DNA of 12,460 nucleotides from positions 1 to 12,460 of the forward strand of contig JADFRH010000031.1 in NCBI GenBank assembly GCA_022561415.1. The letters are read 5' to 3'. Every line of letters starts with the position of its first letter. The stretch's first letter is position 1. Made by a program: the position numbers and the translations under genes. Under the pieces are notes generated by a model, which worked only from the letters and a program-made list of their open reading frames with translations, was not told the DNA's origin and did no database searches. Of the stretch, positions 1 to 10,800 are shown in pieces. This stretch comes from Planctomycetota bacterium. GTDB lineage: Bacteria > Planctomycetota > Phycisphaerae > UBA1845.

Positions 1-1831
1 CGTTGGGCAGGTAGTAGCGGGCGGTTGTGATCTTGAGCTTGGCGCCTGACCGGCGATTGAGCTGCACCAGATTCTGCACGCTGAATTTGCCGAACGTACG
101 CTCGCCCACCACGGTCCCGCGGCCGTTGTCGCGGATGGCCCCGGAGACGATCTCGGAGGCGCTGGCGCTTCGATTGTCAACCAGGACGATGAGCGGGAAA
201 CCGGCGTAGGAGCCCGTGCTGTTGGCGGGGAACGTTTTGTCGTCGTCGCTGATGCGGCCCTTTGTGGAGACCACCACGTCACCGCGCTCGAGGAAGAGCG
301 ACGCTACGTTCCAGGCCGAGTCGAGCAGGCCGCCGGGGTTGCCGCGAAGGTCGAGAATCAGGCCCTGTAAATGGGGCAGCTCCGACAGAGCGTTTTGTAG
401 ATCCTCGAACGTGTTGCGTGCGAAGTTCGTGAGGCGGATATAGCCGATCCCTCGCTCTCGATCGAGCCAATAGTCCCATCGCTCCTCGTCCACCGTATTG
501 CGATGGTGACCTTTGACGGAAACGATGTGTACCCTCCGGCGGATGAGATCGAAGTCCAATGACTCTTCGCCACGGCGAATCGTGAGGGTGACGGGCGTGC
601 CCGTCTCGCCGGTGATGGTCTCGACGACCTTGTTGATGGAGAAGTCCTTGAGGCTCGTGCCGTCCACGTGCGTGATGATGTCGCCGGCCTGGATGCCGGC
701 GGCGTATGCCGGGCCGCCGTCCATCGGTGTGATGACCTCGACCCCGTCCGCGTGCTTCGAGATGGAAATTCCGACGCCGACGAAGTCGCCGCGTGTGTGC
801 TTGTCGAACTCGTCCGACGCACTGGGCCAGATGATCGTCGTGTAGTCATCGAGCACATCGAGCGCGCCGCGCATGAGTTCACTAACGACCAGTTCCTCGG
901 GAAGCGCGACGGTCTCTTTGTTGATCTGTATGCCGCGTCGAAAATACCCGACGCAGTCCTTGTGATCGATTTTCGTCGCAGCGCGGACCTGATCGAGACG
1001 CGCCTGCACGCGCAGTTTGAAATGCCGGCGGCTGTCCTCGTCGGCAAGTCCTTTGCAGTCTTCGTGTTCCCGTGCGGTCTTGGAGTCGGCGAGCAGTAGC
1101 ATCTGCTCCAGTCCGCTCTCGGCGATCCTCCTGAAGTCGGCCGGCTCGACGTAGGCGCGGTCGATCTCCTTGAGTGCCCGTTCGGCATCGCGCCATATGA
1201 CCTTCTCGATTCGTTCCTTCCACTTGCTTTTCTTGCCGAACATGCTCTCGAGCCGGAGGTGGGTCAGCGCCTGTCGCTCGAGCTTCTCGTATCTCGGCTC
1301 GCGCTCATACAGGCTCGCGAGTTGGGAATAGAGGCCCCATACGCCACGCCAATCGTCTTCTTGGCGAAGCTCGTCCGTTTTCGCCAAAGAGGCGTTGACC
1401 AACTCGAGCAGCCAGGGGCTCGCGAGAAACTCCTCGCGGTCGGTCGTGGTATTCAAAGCCCACAGAGCCCAACCCAGGGCACGGGAGTGTTCTTTGCGCT
1501 CCACGCGCGCTTTGGCGTAGCCTACGTACTTGTCGAAGTCGGCCTGATCGAGCTCACGCCGCGCGGCCTGTTTCACCTCGAACTCCTCCAGCCAGGTGCG
1601 AACCTGGGTTACGAGTTCGTCGTTGATACGGACCTTGCGGAGCGTTTCGGCGGCGTGCTGGAACTCACCCTTCGAAACGTTCTCGATCGCCCGCTGCCAC
1701 AGCTCACTCTGGCGCGGGGTCGCGCCGAATGACGCCTGTGGGGCCAGGGCGGCGCCGTAAGACAGAAATGCGCTCAGCCCCAGCAAGGCTCGTCCGTAAC
1801 TCCGATGCGCAAGGCGTGGCAATGACTGCAT
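1..1831 (-). CDS. S41 family C-terminal processing peptidase with PDZ domain, exported (3' end beyond window)
   Basis: Periplasmic or surface serine protease that cleaves proteins near their C-termini. The frame is open from ATG at 1831 to the left edge, giving 610 residues without a stop. The start follows AGGAGG (1836-1841) with a 4-nt gap. Residues 1-36 are a signal peptide (arginine-containing start, then a hydrophobic run ending ASFGA). Residues ~40-335 are mostly helical and charged with TPR-like stretches, far longer than in ordinary ~400-500 residue CtpA proteins. The pre-PDZ motif DDYTTIIWPSASDEF leads into GDFVGVGI at 348 and a PDZ domain (~350-430) with GIQAGDIITHVDG. The S41 core starts near GIGYIRL (461). 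It holds RGNPGG, the nucleophile motif DNRSASASEI (Ser557 by spacing) and GKFSVQ (Lys582, Gln586). The 25-residue Ser-Lys gap and four-residue Lys-Gln gap match Tsp/CtpB, so it should be active. It is transcribed divergently from uvrA. Family assignment is very safe; the substrate is unknown. Confidence 0.95.
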   Translation of the reverse strand, partial: MQSLPRLAHRSYGRALLGLSAFLSYGAALAPQASFGATPRQSELWQRAIENVSKGEFQHAAETLRKVRINDELVTQVRTWLEEFEVKQAARRELDQADFDKYVGYAKARVERKEHSRALGWALWALNTTTDREEFLASPWLLELVNASLAKTDELRQEDDWRGVWGLYSQLASLYEREPRYEKLERQALTHLRLESMFGKKSKWKERIEKVIWRDAERALKEIDRAYVEPADFRRIAESGLEQMLLLADSKTAREHEDCKGLADEDSRRHFKLRVQARLDQVRAATKIDHKDCVGYFRRGIQINKETVALPEELVVSELMRGALDVLDDYTTIIWPSASDEFDKHTRGDFVGVGISISKHADGVEVITPMDGGPAYAAGIQAGDIITHVDGTSLKDFSINKVVETITGETGTPVTLTIRRGEESLDFDLIRRRVHIVSVKGHHRNTVDEERWDYWLDRERGIGYIRLTNFARNTFEDLQNALSELPHLQGLILDLRGNPGGLLDSAWNVASLFLERGDVVVSTKGRISDDDKTFPANSTGSYAGFPLIVLVDNRSASASEIVSGAIRDNGRGTVVGERTFGKFSVQNLVQLNRRSGAKLKITTARYYLPN

Positions 1832-1845
1832 GTTTCCTCCTAATG

Positions 1846-1880
1846 ACCGGCAAGCCGCCCGGCAAGCCGGTTTCACCAGT
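1846..1880 (+). repeat. GC-rich dispersed repeat, copy A
   Basis: 35 bases matching 7483-7517 at 31 of 35 positions in the same orientation, by eye. The core is CCGGCAAGCCGGTTTC (1859-1874), itself partly palindromic (CCGGC...GCCGG). It is followed by a short direct repeat, GTTTCACC-A-GTTTCACC (1870-1886). It lies just upstream of the peptidase ribosome site, so it would be in that transcript's leader. Resembles REP-type extragenic elements, but no family is assigned. Confidence 0.6.
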
Positions 1881-2014
1881 TTCACCGGCGGCACTTCATG
1901 AATCGTCAGCCCGGATCCTCCCCGAATCGCGGAACCTCTTCGGTCAACTCACGACGTGCCCTCGTGACGAGGGAATGCCGTTGGCGCCGCTATCGGCAAC
2001 GCGCTGTCTGCTAC

Positions 2015-2044
2015 AGTATAAGACGTCGGGACGGTTCGGTTCAA
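2015..2044 (-). promoter_or_regulatory. Candidate sigma70-type promoter for the S41 peptidase
   Basis: On the minus strand TTGAAC (2039-2044) is followed after 18 nt by TATACT (2015-2020), four and five matches of six to the sigma70 consensus. Transcription would begin near 2008, giving a leader of roughly 175 nt that contains the 1959-1973 hairpin. The dyad GTCGGGA-N19-TCCCGAC (2025-2057) brackets the -35 box and could be an operator. This is inference from consensus only; planctomycete promoters are poorly defined. Confidence 0.4.
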
Positions 2045-2218
2045 GTCGCTTCCCGACCGGATGCGAGGCGAAATTCCTCTCCAGGTGGACTTCCCACCGC
2101 GTCCCTGACATTATACGAGGAACGTCAGTCCGCGTTTCCGACAAAACCCGAGGCACCATGACCCAATGGTTACAATCGGCTTCCCGCTTGTGACCTCGCT
2201 TGGCAAGCGGAGCTACCC

Positions 2219-5110
<2,892 letters not shown>

Positions 5111-5570
5111 TCTAGAAACGCCAGGAATTCATCGATCGGCACGAATCCGCTTCGCCCATCGAGAATCGTTCCGTTCGCATCAACGACTAGGTAAGTTGGA
5201 GCGCCCTCCACGCCAAAGCGTTGGGCGATATCCGGCCGCTCGCGCAGATTCACTCGGACTGGTACGAATGAAGCGATGGCTTCTCGAACGCGTGGCTCGG
5301 GCATGACTTGCCTGTCCATCATCGCGCACGGTGCACACCCGTGCAGGTTGAACGCCACCAGTAAGTTCTTCCCGGTTGCTTTTGCCTCGGTGACGGCCTG
5401 ATTGAAATCGGCGGTCCAGCCTTCCGGCGGCGTAGCGGGGCGGTTGCTCCAAAGGTAGAGCCCGACCACGCCGACGAGTAGGGCGATCGGCTGCCATCGG
5501 ATAGGAGTTGACGGAGTCATGTTGCCAATACGAATGCCGGGGGAAAATCAGGCGAGGTGGCGCTGTGTGT

Positions 5571-5756
5571 TCATGATCGCGCTGATGACTTGGCGGCACC
5601 GTCCTCGTCGACGACGGCCGACTTGACGTCGCCACCCTTGGTAAGGCGCAGCTCGATGGCCTTGTGGGTTTTCGAGCATGTCATGTGGATGGTCGTCTCC
5701 GGCATATCGAATGAGTGCGAGGATCCGCACGCCGGGCAGTCGAATCGTACGAGCAT
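5571..5756 (-). CDS. Small zinc-ribbon-like protein, 61 residues
   Basis: Short cytoplasmic protein of unknown role. It begins MLVRFDCPACGSSHSF: Cys7 and Cys10 make a CxxC knuckle, and His24-x2-Cys27 (with His31 close by) could complete a zinc site, while the tail after residue 50 is polar and probably disordered. The start is preceded by a purine-rich AAGGCAGG a few bases upstream. It sits between the transporter gene and the thioredoxin gene on the same strand, with gaps of 61 and 50 nt, so co-transcription is likely. No specific family is recognised. The two metal-ligand pairs and the operon position support it as a real gene; other open frames here lack such features. Confidence 0.65.
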   Translation of the reverse strand: MLVRFDCPACGSSHSFDMPETTIHMTCSKTHKAIELRLTKGGDVKSAVVDEDGAAKSSARS

Positions 5757-5783
5757 GTCTTGCCTGCCTTACTAGTCTCGAAT

Positions 5784-5805
5784 TCCACCGGCCGATTCCG
5801 GTGGA
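5784..5805 (-). terminator. Intercistronic stem-loop after the transporter gene
   Basis: TCCACCGG and CCGGTGGA form a perfect 8-bp stem around a 6-nt loop, 12 nt past the transporter stop codon. There is no U-run on the minus-strand side, so it is not a textbook intrinsic terminator. It may stabilise the 3' end of the upstream message or attenuate reading into the two small genes. Confidence 0.45.
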
Positions 5806-5817
5806 TCTTGGAGTATT

Positions 5818-7311
5818 TTATAGGAAGATCAAGGTGACCACAAGGAAGAGCGGGACCAGCACGGCCACGCTGTAGAACATGTACCCGAAGAAGCCCGGCA
5901 TCTTGATCCCGGACTGCTCGGCGATGCTCTTGACCATGAAGTTGGGGCCGTTGCCGATGTAGGTCATCGCACCCATGAACACGGCCCCGAGCGACACGGC
6001 CACGAGAAGGTGCTCGAGAATCATGCTGCCGTCGGCCAGGGTCAGCGCCCCCGCGGCACCCTCGGGTGTCATGGTCTTGGCCGTCTCGAAGAAGACGACG
6101 TACGTCGGTGCGTTGTCGAGAAAGGCGGAGAGCCCACCGGTCGCCCAGAAGTAGCGGTGCGGTGAGCTGAGCACGGGCTCCAGTTGCGCGCCGCTGGCGT
6201 TGAGGATTTCGATCGGCACTTGCATGCAGATGAAGATCCCGATGAACAGGGCGGCCACCTCGAGGATGGCGTGGTAATTGAACTTGTTGTCCGATCGTAT
6301 CTGCTTGGACGTCATCTTCAGCGAGAGCACGACGAGCGCGAGCATCAGGATTTCGCGCATGAAGGGGAAGGCCTTGAAGCCGAGCCCGAGGAACTCTTCG
6401 CCCGGCTTGACCAGGGCGACGCAGAACACGACGCCGATCAGCCAGACGAGGTTCAGGCCGCCGGTGAGCGACAGTTTGGTCTTCTGCGTCTCGTCGAGTT
6501 GGATGTCGCGCTTCGTTTCCTTCTTGTAAGCGATCGTATCCCAGATGTAGTAGATGACCAGGAGCGCTGCGCAGGTAATAGCCCACGGCTTCCACAGCCC
6601 CATGGTCCAGAGGAACGGTACGCCCTTGAGGTAGCCCAAGAAGAGCGGAGGGTCACCGATCGGCAGCAGGCAGCCGCCGACGTTGCTGACCAGGAAGATG
6701 AAGAAAATCACCGTGTGCGTAACGTTTTTTCGTTCGGAGTTCGTCTTCAACAACGGGCGGATCAGCAACATGCTGGCGCCGGTCGTCCCGATGAAGCTGG
6801 CGATCAGCGCACCGACACCGAGAAAGGCGGTGTTGGTGGCCGGGTGTGCCGCGAGGTCGCCCTTGAGACAGATGCCCCCGCTGATGACGTAGAGCGCGAA
6901 CAGCAGCACGATGAACGGGATGTACTCGGCGATCACCGCATGTTCGAGGACGGTGACGACCTTGTCGGCGCCGCCGGTCAACCAATAATACGCCAGCGTC
7001 ATCGCGCCGAAAGATAGCGCCACCATGAGCCGGTTCTTGTTGTTTTCCCACCAGTGCTCGGTCGCAGGCATGAGGGGCAGGATCGCAATCGACAGCAGCA
7101 TCCCCGCGAAGGGTAGCACGGCCCATAGGCTCGGCACATGCGCGTGCGCGCTGCCGGCTTCGTGGTGTCCGTGGTCGCCGGTGAGCGACGAGTAGATCAG
7201 CATCGCCAAAGCGCAGCCGCCCAGAAGGAGGGCCGTCCACAGCATGAGGCTTAGTTTTCCGGGCGAATGCCCATGCTCGGATTCGGCTGGAACTTGAAGG
7301 CTGACGTCCAC
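5818..7311 (-). CDS. NhaD-like sodium:proton antiporter (ion transporter superfamily)
   Basis: Polytopic inner-membrane protein of the ArsB/NhaD/CitT ion-transporter superfamily, probably exchanging Na+ (or Li+) for H+. I set the start at GTG 7311, giving 497 residues, because AAGGAG (7321-7326) lies 9 nt upstream. An in-frame ATG at 7452 would add 47 polar residues encoded across an intergenic-type palindrome and has no such site. About 11-13 hydrophobic helices are visible. Family motifs: [12 protein letters not shown] (175-186), [14 protein letters not shown] (209-222), [10 protein letters not shown] (395-404) and [10 protein letters not shown] (452-461), two of them the paired re-entrant-like half-repeat motifs of this superfamily. 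A histidine-rich loop ([14 protein letters not shown], ~45-58) follows the first helix and could bind metal. First gene of a three-gene minus-strand group. The family is clear; ion specificity is inferred, and a carboxylate carrier is a less likely alternative. Confidence 0.88.
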   Translation of the reverse strand: MDVSLQVPAESEHGHSPGKLSLMLWTALLLGGCALAMLIYSSLTGDHGHHEAGSAHAHVPSLWAVLPFAGMLLSIAILPLMPATEHWWENNKNRLMVALSFGAMTLAYYWLTGGADKVVTVLEHAVIAEYIPFIVLLFALYVISGGICLKGDLAAHPATNTAFLGVGALIASFIGTTGASMLLIRPLLKTNSERKNVTHTVIFFIFLVSNVGGCLLPIGDPPLFLGYLKGVPFLWTMGLWKPWAITCAALLVIYYIWDTIAYKKETKRDIQLDETQKTKLSLTGGLNLVWLIGVVFCVALVKPGEEFLGLGFKAFPFMREILMLALVVLSLKMTSKQIRSDNKFNYHAILEVAALFIGIFICMQVPIEILNASGAQLEPVLSSPHRYFWATGGLSAFLDNAPTYVVFFETAKTMTPEGAAGALTLADGSMILEHLLVAVSLGAVFMGAMTYIGNGPNFMVKSIAEQSGIKMPGFFGYMFYSVAVLVPLFLVVTLIFL

Positions 7312-7320
7312 GCGGATTGA

Positions 7321-7326
7321 CTCCTT
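7321..7326 (-). promoter_or_regulatory. Shine-Dalgarno that sets the transporter start
   Basis: AAGGAG on the minus strand, 9 nt before GTG at 7311. It supports the shorter reading of the transporter over the in-frame ATG at 7452. Confidence 0.7.
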
Positions 7327-7340
7327 GGTTGAGTTTGCCG

Positions 7341-7368
7341 GCGAACCCCGGCGCGCCGGGGCTTCCCG
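7341..7368 (-). repeat. GC palindrome element, copy 1
   Basis: Perfect 16-bp palindrome CCCCGGCGCGCCGGGG (7346-7361) with a flank that reads GGGAAG on the minus strand. A second copy in the opposite orientation lies at 7853-7876; they share about 22 bases apart from one extra C. It lies just upstream of the transporter start. Confidence 0.6.
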
Positions 7369-7482
7369 GTCATCGTTTATCGGCAATTCTGGCTGCACTG
7401 ATTCCGCGTTCCGATTTTCGTTTCGTAGACCCACGCCAAACGGGTGAGGCACGTATCATGTCCCCAAAGCGGTCCGGAAGCC

Positions 7483-7517
7483 ACCGGCAGGCCGCCCGGC
7501 AAGCCGGTTCCACGGGT
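7483..7517 (+). repeat. GC-rich dispersed repeat, copy B
   Basis: Matches 1846-1880 at 31 of 35 positions in the same orientation, including the 14-base CCGGCAAGCCGGTT. It lies in a gene-free region between divergent genes, like copy A. Confidence 0.6.
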
Positions 7518-7662
7518 TCTTCCGGATGGAAGAACGGATTGTTTATCGGGCCGGTGACGCAGGCTACCGCAGAACCGGGCGCAGCCCGTATAGGCCGTGG
7601 GATCGATGCCGCATTTCCGGATTCGACCGGTTGTGGCCGCCGTCTGATCGTCGCAACCTGGT

Positions 7663-7691
7663 TTGGTCGATCCGGTGCGTTCTGGTATCAT
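7663..7691 (+). promoter_or_regulatory. Candidate promoter for the giant secreted protein
   Basis: TTGGTC (7663-7668) and TATCAT (7686-7691) are separated by 17 nt. The -10 matches five of six consensus bases; the -35 only its TTG. Transcription would start near 7698, about 110 nt before the ATG. Consensus-based inference. Confidence 0.4.
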
Positions 7692-7792
7692 GGCGCGGTT
7701 CTCGGATGTGATCTGGCAAGGATAGGTGTCGGGCGCCGACCGAGGTCGACGCATGTACGGCCCTCGCTTGCGCTTCCTGGTGGTATCCGGGC

Positions 7793-7800
7793 AAAGGAGG
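7793..7800 (+). promoter_or_regulatory. Strong Shine-Dalgarno of the giant secreted protein
   Basis: AAAGGAGG with a 9-nt gap to ATG at 7810. It decides the start against the in-frame GTG at 7804 (too close) and GTG at 7885, which would give a tighter signal peptide but has no good ribosome site. Confidence 0.75.
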
Positions 7801-7809
7801 ACCGTGGAC

Positions 7810-10800
7810 ATGTCGGCTTCGCGACGGGATCAACCCGTCGGCCTCGCTCGGTGGGAAGCCCCCGGCGCGCCGGGGCCGGGTCGCGTGGCGTCGCAGCGAC
7901 TTTCCGTTTTCCTCTTGATCCTTGCGAATCTTGCCCTCCCGATTTCACTTCGAGCCGAGCCGGTCGCCTGCGTGTTCGACTACGAATGCGATGATTGCAA
8001 CCCGTGTACGCGGGACGAGTGCGTCGACGGATCCTGCGTCAGCGCGGCACTGGACGAGTGCGCACCGTGCGGCGACGGACTCTTCTGCAATGGGACTGAG
8101 ACCTGCGACGGTGCGGGCGTGTGCATCGGCGGCGAGCTTCCTTGCGCGGCGTCTCCCGAGCTTGTATGCGACGAGGAGGGGGGCGATTTCAACCAGGGTG
8201 CGTGTGTCGAGCCCTGCCGTGCGGATGCCGATTGCGACGACGGACTCTATTGCACGGGGGATGAGGTTTGCACGCTGCGTGTATGCGTCGGCGGTACGAG
8301 CGCCGGAGCGCCATGTCTTGATGATTCCGTGTGCGCGAGCGGCGGCTTCTGCGGCGGTGTGTGCCGCAGCCCCGAGCCGCCCTGCGGCAGCGCGTCGGAC
8401 TGCGTCGAAGCGCAACAGTTGTGCGCGCATCAAGGTCGTTGCTGCGCAAGCGACGGCGACTGTGTCATCCTCACCCGGCAACTATGCCTCGATCAAGGTG
8501 GCGCATGGTTGGACGTGGGCGCCATAGAGGATTCCCCGATCGACGAATCCGGCTGCAATTACTTTCCAATTGGCGGGTTACCCAAGTATCTGGTGGACTA
8601 TACATGTCCGTCGTACGCGAGCGGCCTCGCGCCCAGTGGCGCCTTTCCGGTTGAAGTCGGTCCCATCGGCGCGGCCTCTTGCCTTGAGATTCGTGAGATC
8701 GGTGACGACTATTCCATTCCGGTCCCGGATCCGTCGCGTCCGTTCTTCCAAGTTCGAACCGTTCGCCTCATGGGCGCGATGAAACCCGAGTCGCCCATCC
8801 GGCTTCGGTTCTACGACTTGGCCGGGACTTTGGTGGCCGATTTCGATTCCGATGCGTTCGTCACGACCGACGCTGGTCTGATCACGATGGTGCCCATGCC
8901 GTATCGTACCATTCCGGCCACCGGGTGGATGACGGTCGAATCCGATGAGTGGGTCACGCCGGAAGGATGCTTGACATGGTTCTCCACGGACGAAGTGGAC
9001 GTCGGATCCAATGATCCCACCCGGATGTGGGTCGACGGGGCGCCGGTTACGGACTTCCTTCCGGGCGTGCCCGACGTTTTGGCCTTCGAGATCGTCGGAG
9101 GGTTCGTGGAGCCGCCGCTGGGCGCGTGTTGTTCGGCGGACGGTTTTGGTTGCACCGAGCAGCTCCCGTGGATGTGCGAACAGGCCGGTGGGTTCTCGTA
9201 CGGTGTCGGGGCTCGCTGTCGCGCTTGTAGCGGCTTCCCGTTCGAGGCATGTGACATCGGCGCCGACTGCCGCGTGTGTCGGGACGGAGTCAACCGCGGG
9301 CTGCCCTGCGCCGGCGATGAGGATTGCCCGTTGAGTGTTTGTGCCGTCGAGGACACCTGCGAACCTATTGGGCCGATCTGCACCTTGTCCGCATGCTGTG
9401 ACTCACTGACGGGTGCATGCACGAACGTAACGGGCGGCGTCTGCAGCGACTCAGACGCGGCTTGTATCGAGCACGCGGACTGCGCAACGGGCACGTGCGA
9501 TCCGCCCTGTCCGGCAGGCAGCGAACCCCTCGGACCGGGGTCCACCTGCGAACCCAACTGTTGCCAGCAGCCCCTCGCCACCGGCGCCGACCATTGCGAA
9601 GATTTGACGACGATTCAGCAGATTCCGGTACCGGCTTTCGGTGAGCCTCCAGTCATCGTGACGAGGACCGGAGAGGCGTCCGGGGCATCACTTCCGGAAA
9701 GTTGTCCGTTCTTTGCGGACGATCGTGTCTGGTGGGAGGCGTTCGAGGTCGACGACTGCGCGTCCGTTACGATCGACCTGTGCTGCAGCGAGCCGGTCAA
9801 CCCCGCACCCTTGACGTCGCTCGTGGAGGGGTGCCCCTGCAACGGCACGCTCCCGCCGCTCGATCGTTTTCCAAAGCATGTGATTCGGCCGGACAATTGC
9901 CTTTACGACGACAACGCCACGTTCTTCTACGGTGCCCTACCGGCCGGTACATATTACTTTCCGATACGCCCCGCTCCGCGCGGCGCGGCAACGCCCTACC
10001 AACTCCACATCACAGTTTCGGCGTGTGGGCGGGCCGCTTGCTGCACCGGCTCGACCTGCACCGTGCTCAACGAGGTGGAATGCGACGCGCTCGGCGGAGC
10101 GTTTCTAGGAGGCTTTGACTCCAGCCAGCCCATTAGCTTCGTCTGTCCGGACACACCCGGTGGGCTCGAGGATCCGTGTTTCTACGGTGCTTGCTGCACA
10201 CCTCAGAAAGGATGCGATGACGGCACCGGCGGTTTTCTCATTTGCGATCCACCTACAAACTGTATGGACGCAGCGACGTGTGTCAGCGTGCTCGGCGGCA
10301 CCTTCCACGGCGGCACGACGTGTCGCGATGGTTTGGAACTCTGCACGTCCTGTTCGATCGCGAGCGAGTCGAATTGCCAGTTCCCTGTGCCTGCCGGCCG
10401 ATTTGGTTCGGGGTTCCTGAGCGACCTGACAGTCCCGCCCAACGGAGTCGTGGCGGCCGACGATTTCGTGCCCCAGGCGACCACGCTGACGCAGTTGTGC
10501 GTCTGGGGTTTCTATCACGACGCGACGCTGGACAACCTCAACTGCATCGGTGCGGTCGAAGATGAATTTCGCGTGCGCGTCTACGTGGACGACCATGGTC
10601 TTCCCGGTACGCTGATTGGAGAAACGCTCGTTACCGGCACGAATATCTCTAGAGATTTTGAGAAAGGTACCGGTTTCGGGTTTATGGGCATTCCGGAATA
10701 CACAATCCCCATGAGCTACACACTTACGCTCGACACCCCGATTACGGGCTTGGTGCCGGGCGTTACGCACTGGCTCGAAGTGGCCAACAACACGCGCGGT

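Larger units (their letters stand above)
1832..2218. other. Divergent control region between peptidase gene and uvrA
   Basis: 387 bases without a credible gene; short open frames here have no recognisable domain or good ribosome site. It holds the ribosome site of the peptidase (1836-1841), a GC-rich dispersed repeat (1846-1880) followed by an adjacent GTTTCACC duplication, a perfect short hairpin (1959-1973, CCCTCG-TGA-CGAGGG), a minus-strand promoter (2015-2044) and a dyad GTCGGGA/TCCCGAC (2025-2031 and 2051-2057). A perfect TATAAT on the minus strand (2110-2115) has no -35 at the right distance. For uvrA only a weak -10 candidate, TACAAT at 2171-2176, is visible, without a matching -35. 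Just before uvrA, CCGCTTG (2184-2190) can pair with CAAGCGG (2204-2210), which touches the weak ribosome site. Confidence 0.7.
7312..7809. other. Divergent control region between transporter and giant secreted protein
   Basis: About 500 bases without a believable gene; the open frames are arginine-rich GC shadows. It contains the transporter ribosome site (7321-7326), a 16-bp perfect GC palindrome (7346-7361), the second copy of the dispersed repeat (7483-7517), a plus-strand promoter candidate (7663-7691) and the ribosome site of the giant protein (7793-7800). No convincing -35/-10 pair for the transporter was found. Confidence 0.7.

Noticed and set aside
358..1188. Minus-strand open frame of 276 residues in the peptidase gene
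   Set aside because: Out of frame with the S41 peptidase, which is continuous and has all motifs; the frame is rich in Arg, Ser and Thr.
2004..2016. CTGT...ACAG resembling a LexA (SOS) box near uvrA
   Set aside because: The gap is 5 nt instead of the 8 nt of the E. coli box, and it is about 200 nt from the uvrA start.
2110..2115. Perfect TATAAT on the minus strand
   Set aside because: No -35-like hexamer at 16-18 nt; kept only as a note in the control region.
5180..5635. Minus-strand frame of 151 residues overlapping the thioredoxin and zinc-ribbon genes
   Set aside because: Shifted frame of the thioredoxin; no CxxC active site or other domain.
5681..6595. Second minus-strand frame of 304 residues within the transporter gene
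   Set aside because: Shifted shadow of the transporter, without hydrophobic helices or motifs.
6184..7017. Plus-strand frame of 277 residues opposite the transporter
   Set aside because: Antisense shadow, rich in Asp, Glu and Arg as expected opposite hydrophobic codons.
7312..7452. 47-residue N-terminal extension of the transporter to ATG 7452
   Set aside because: Crosses a GC palindrome, is polar and unconserved in appearance, and has no ribosome site, while GTG 7311 has AAGGAG at 9 nt.
7810..7830. Twin-arginine export signal in the giant protein (SRRDQ)
   Set aside because: Lacks the hydrophobic residues and Lys of the Tat motif and is far from the signal helix; Sec export is more likely.
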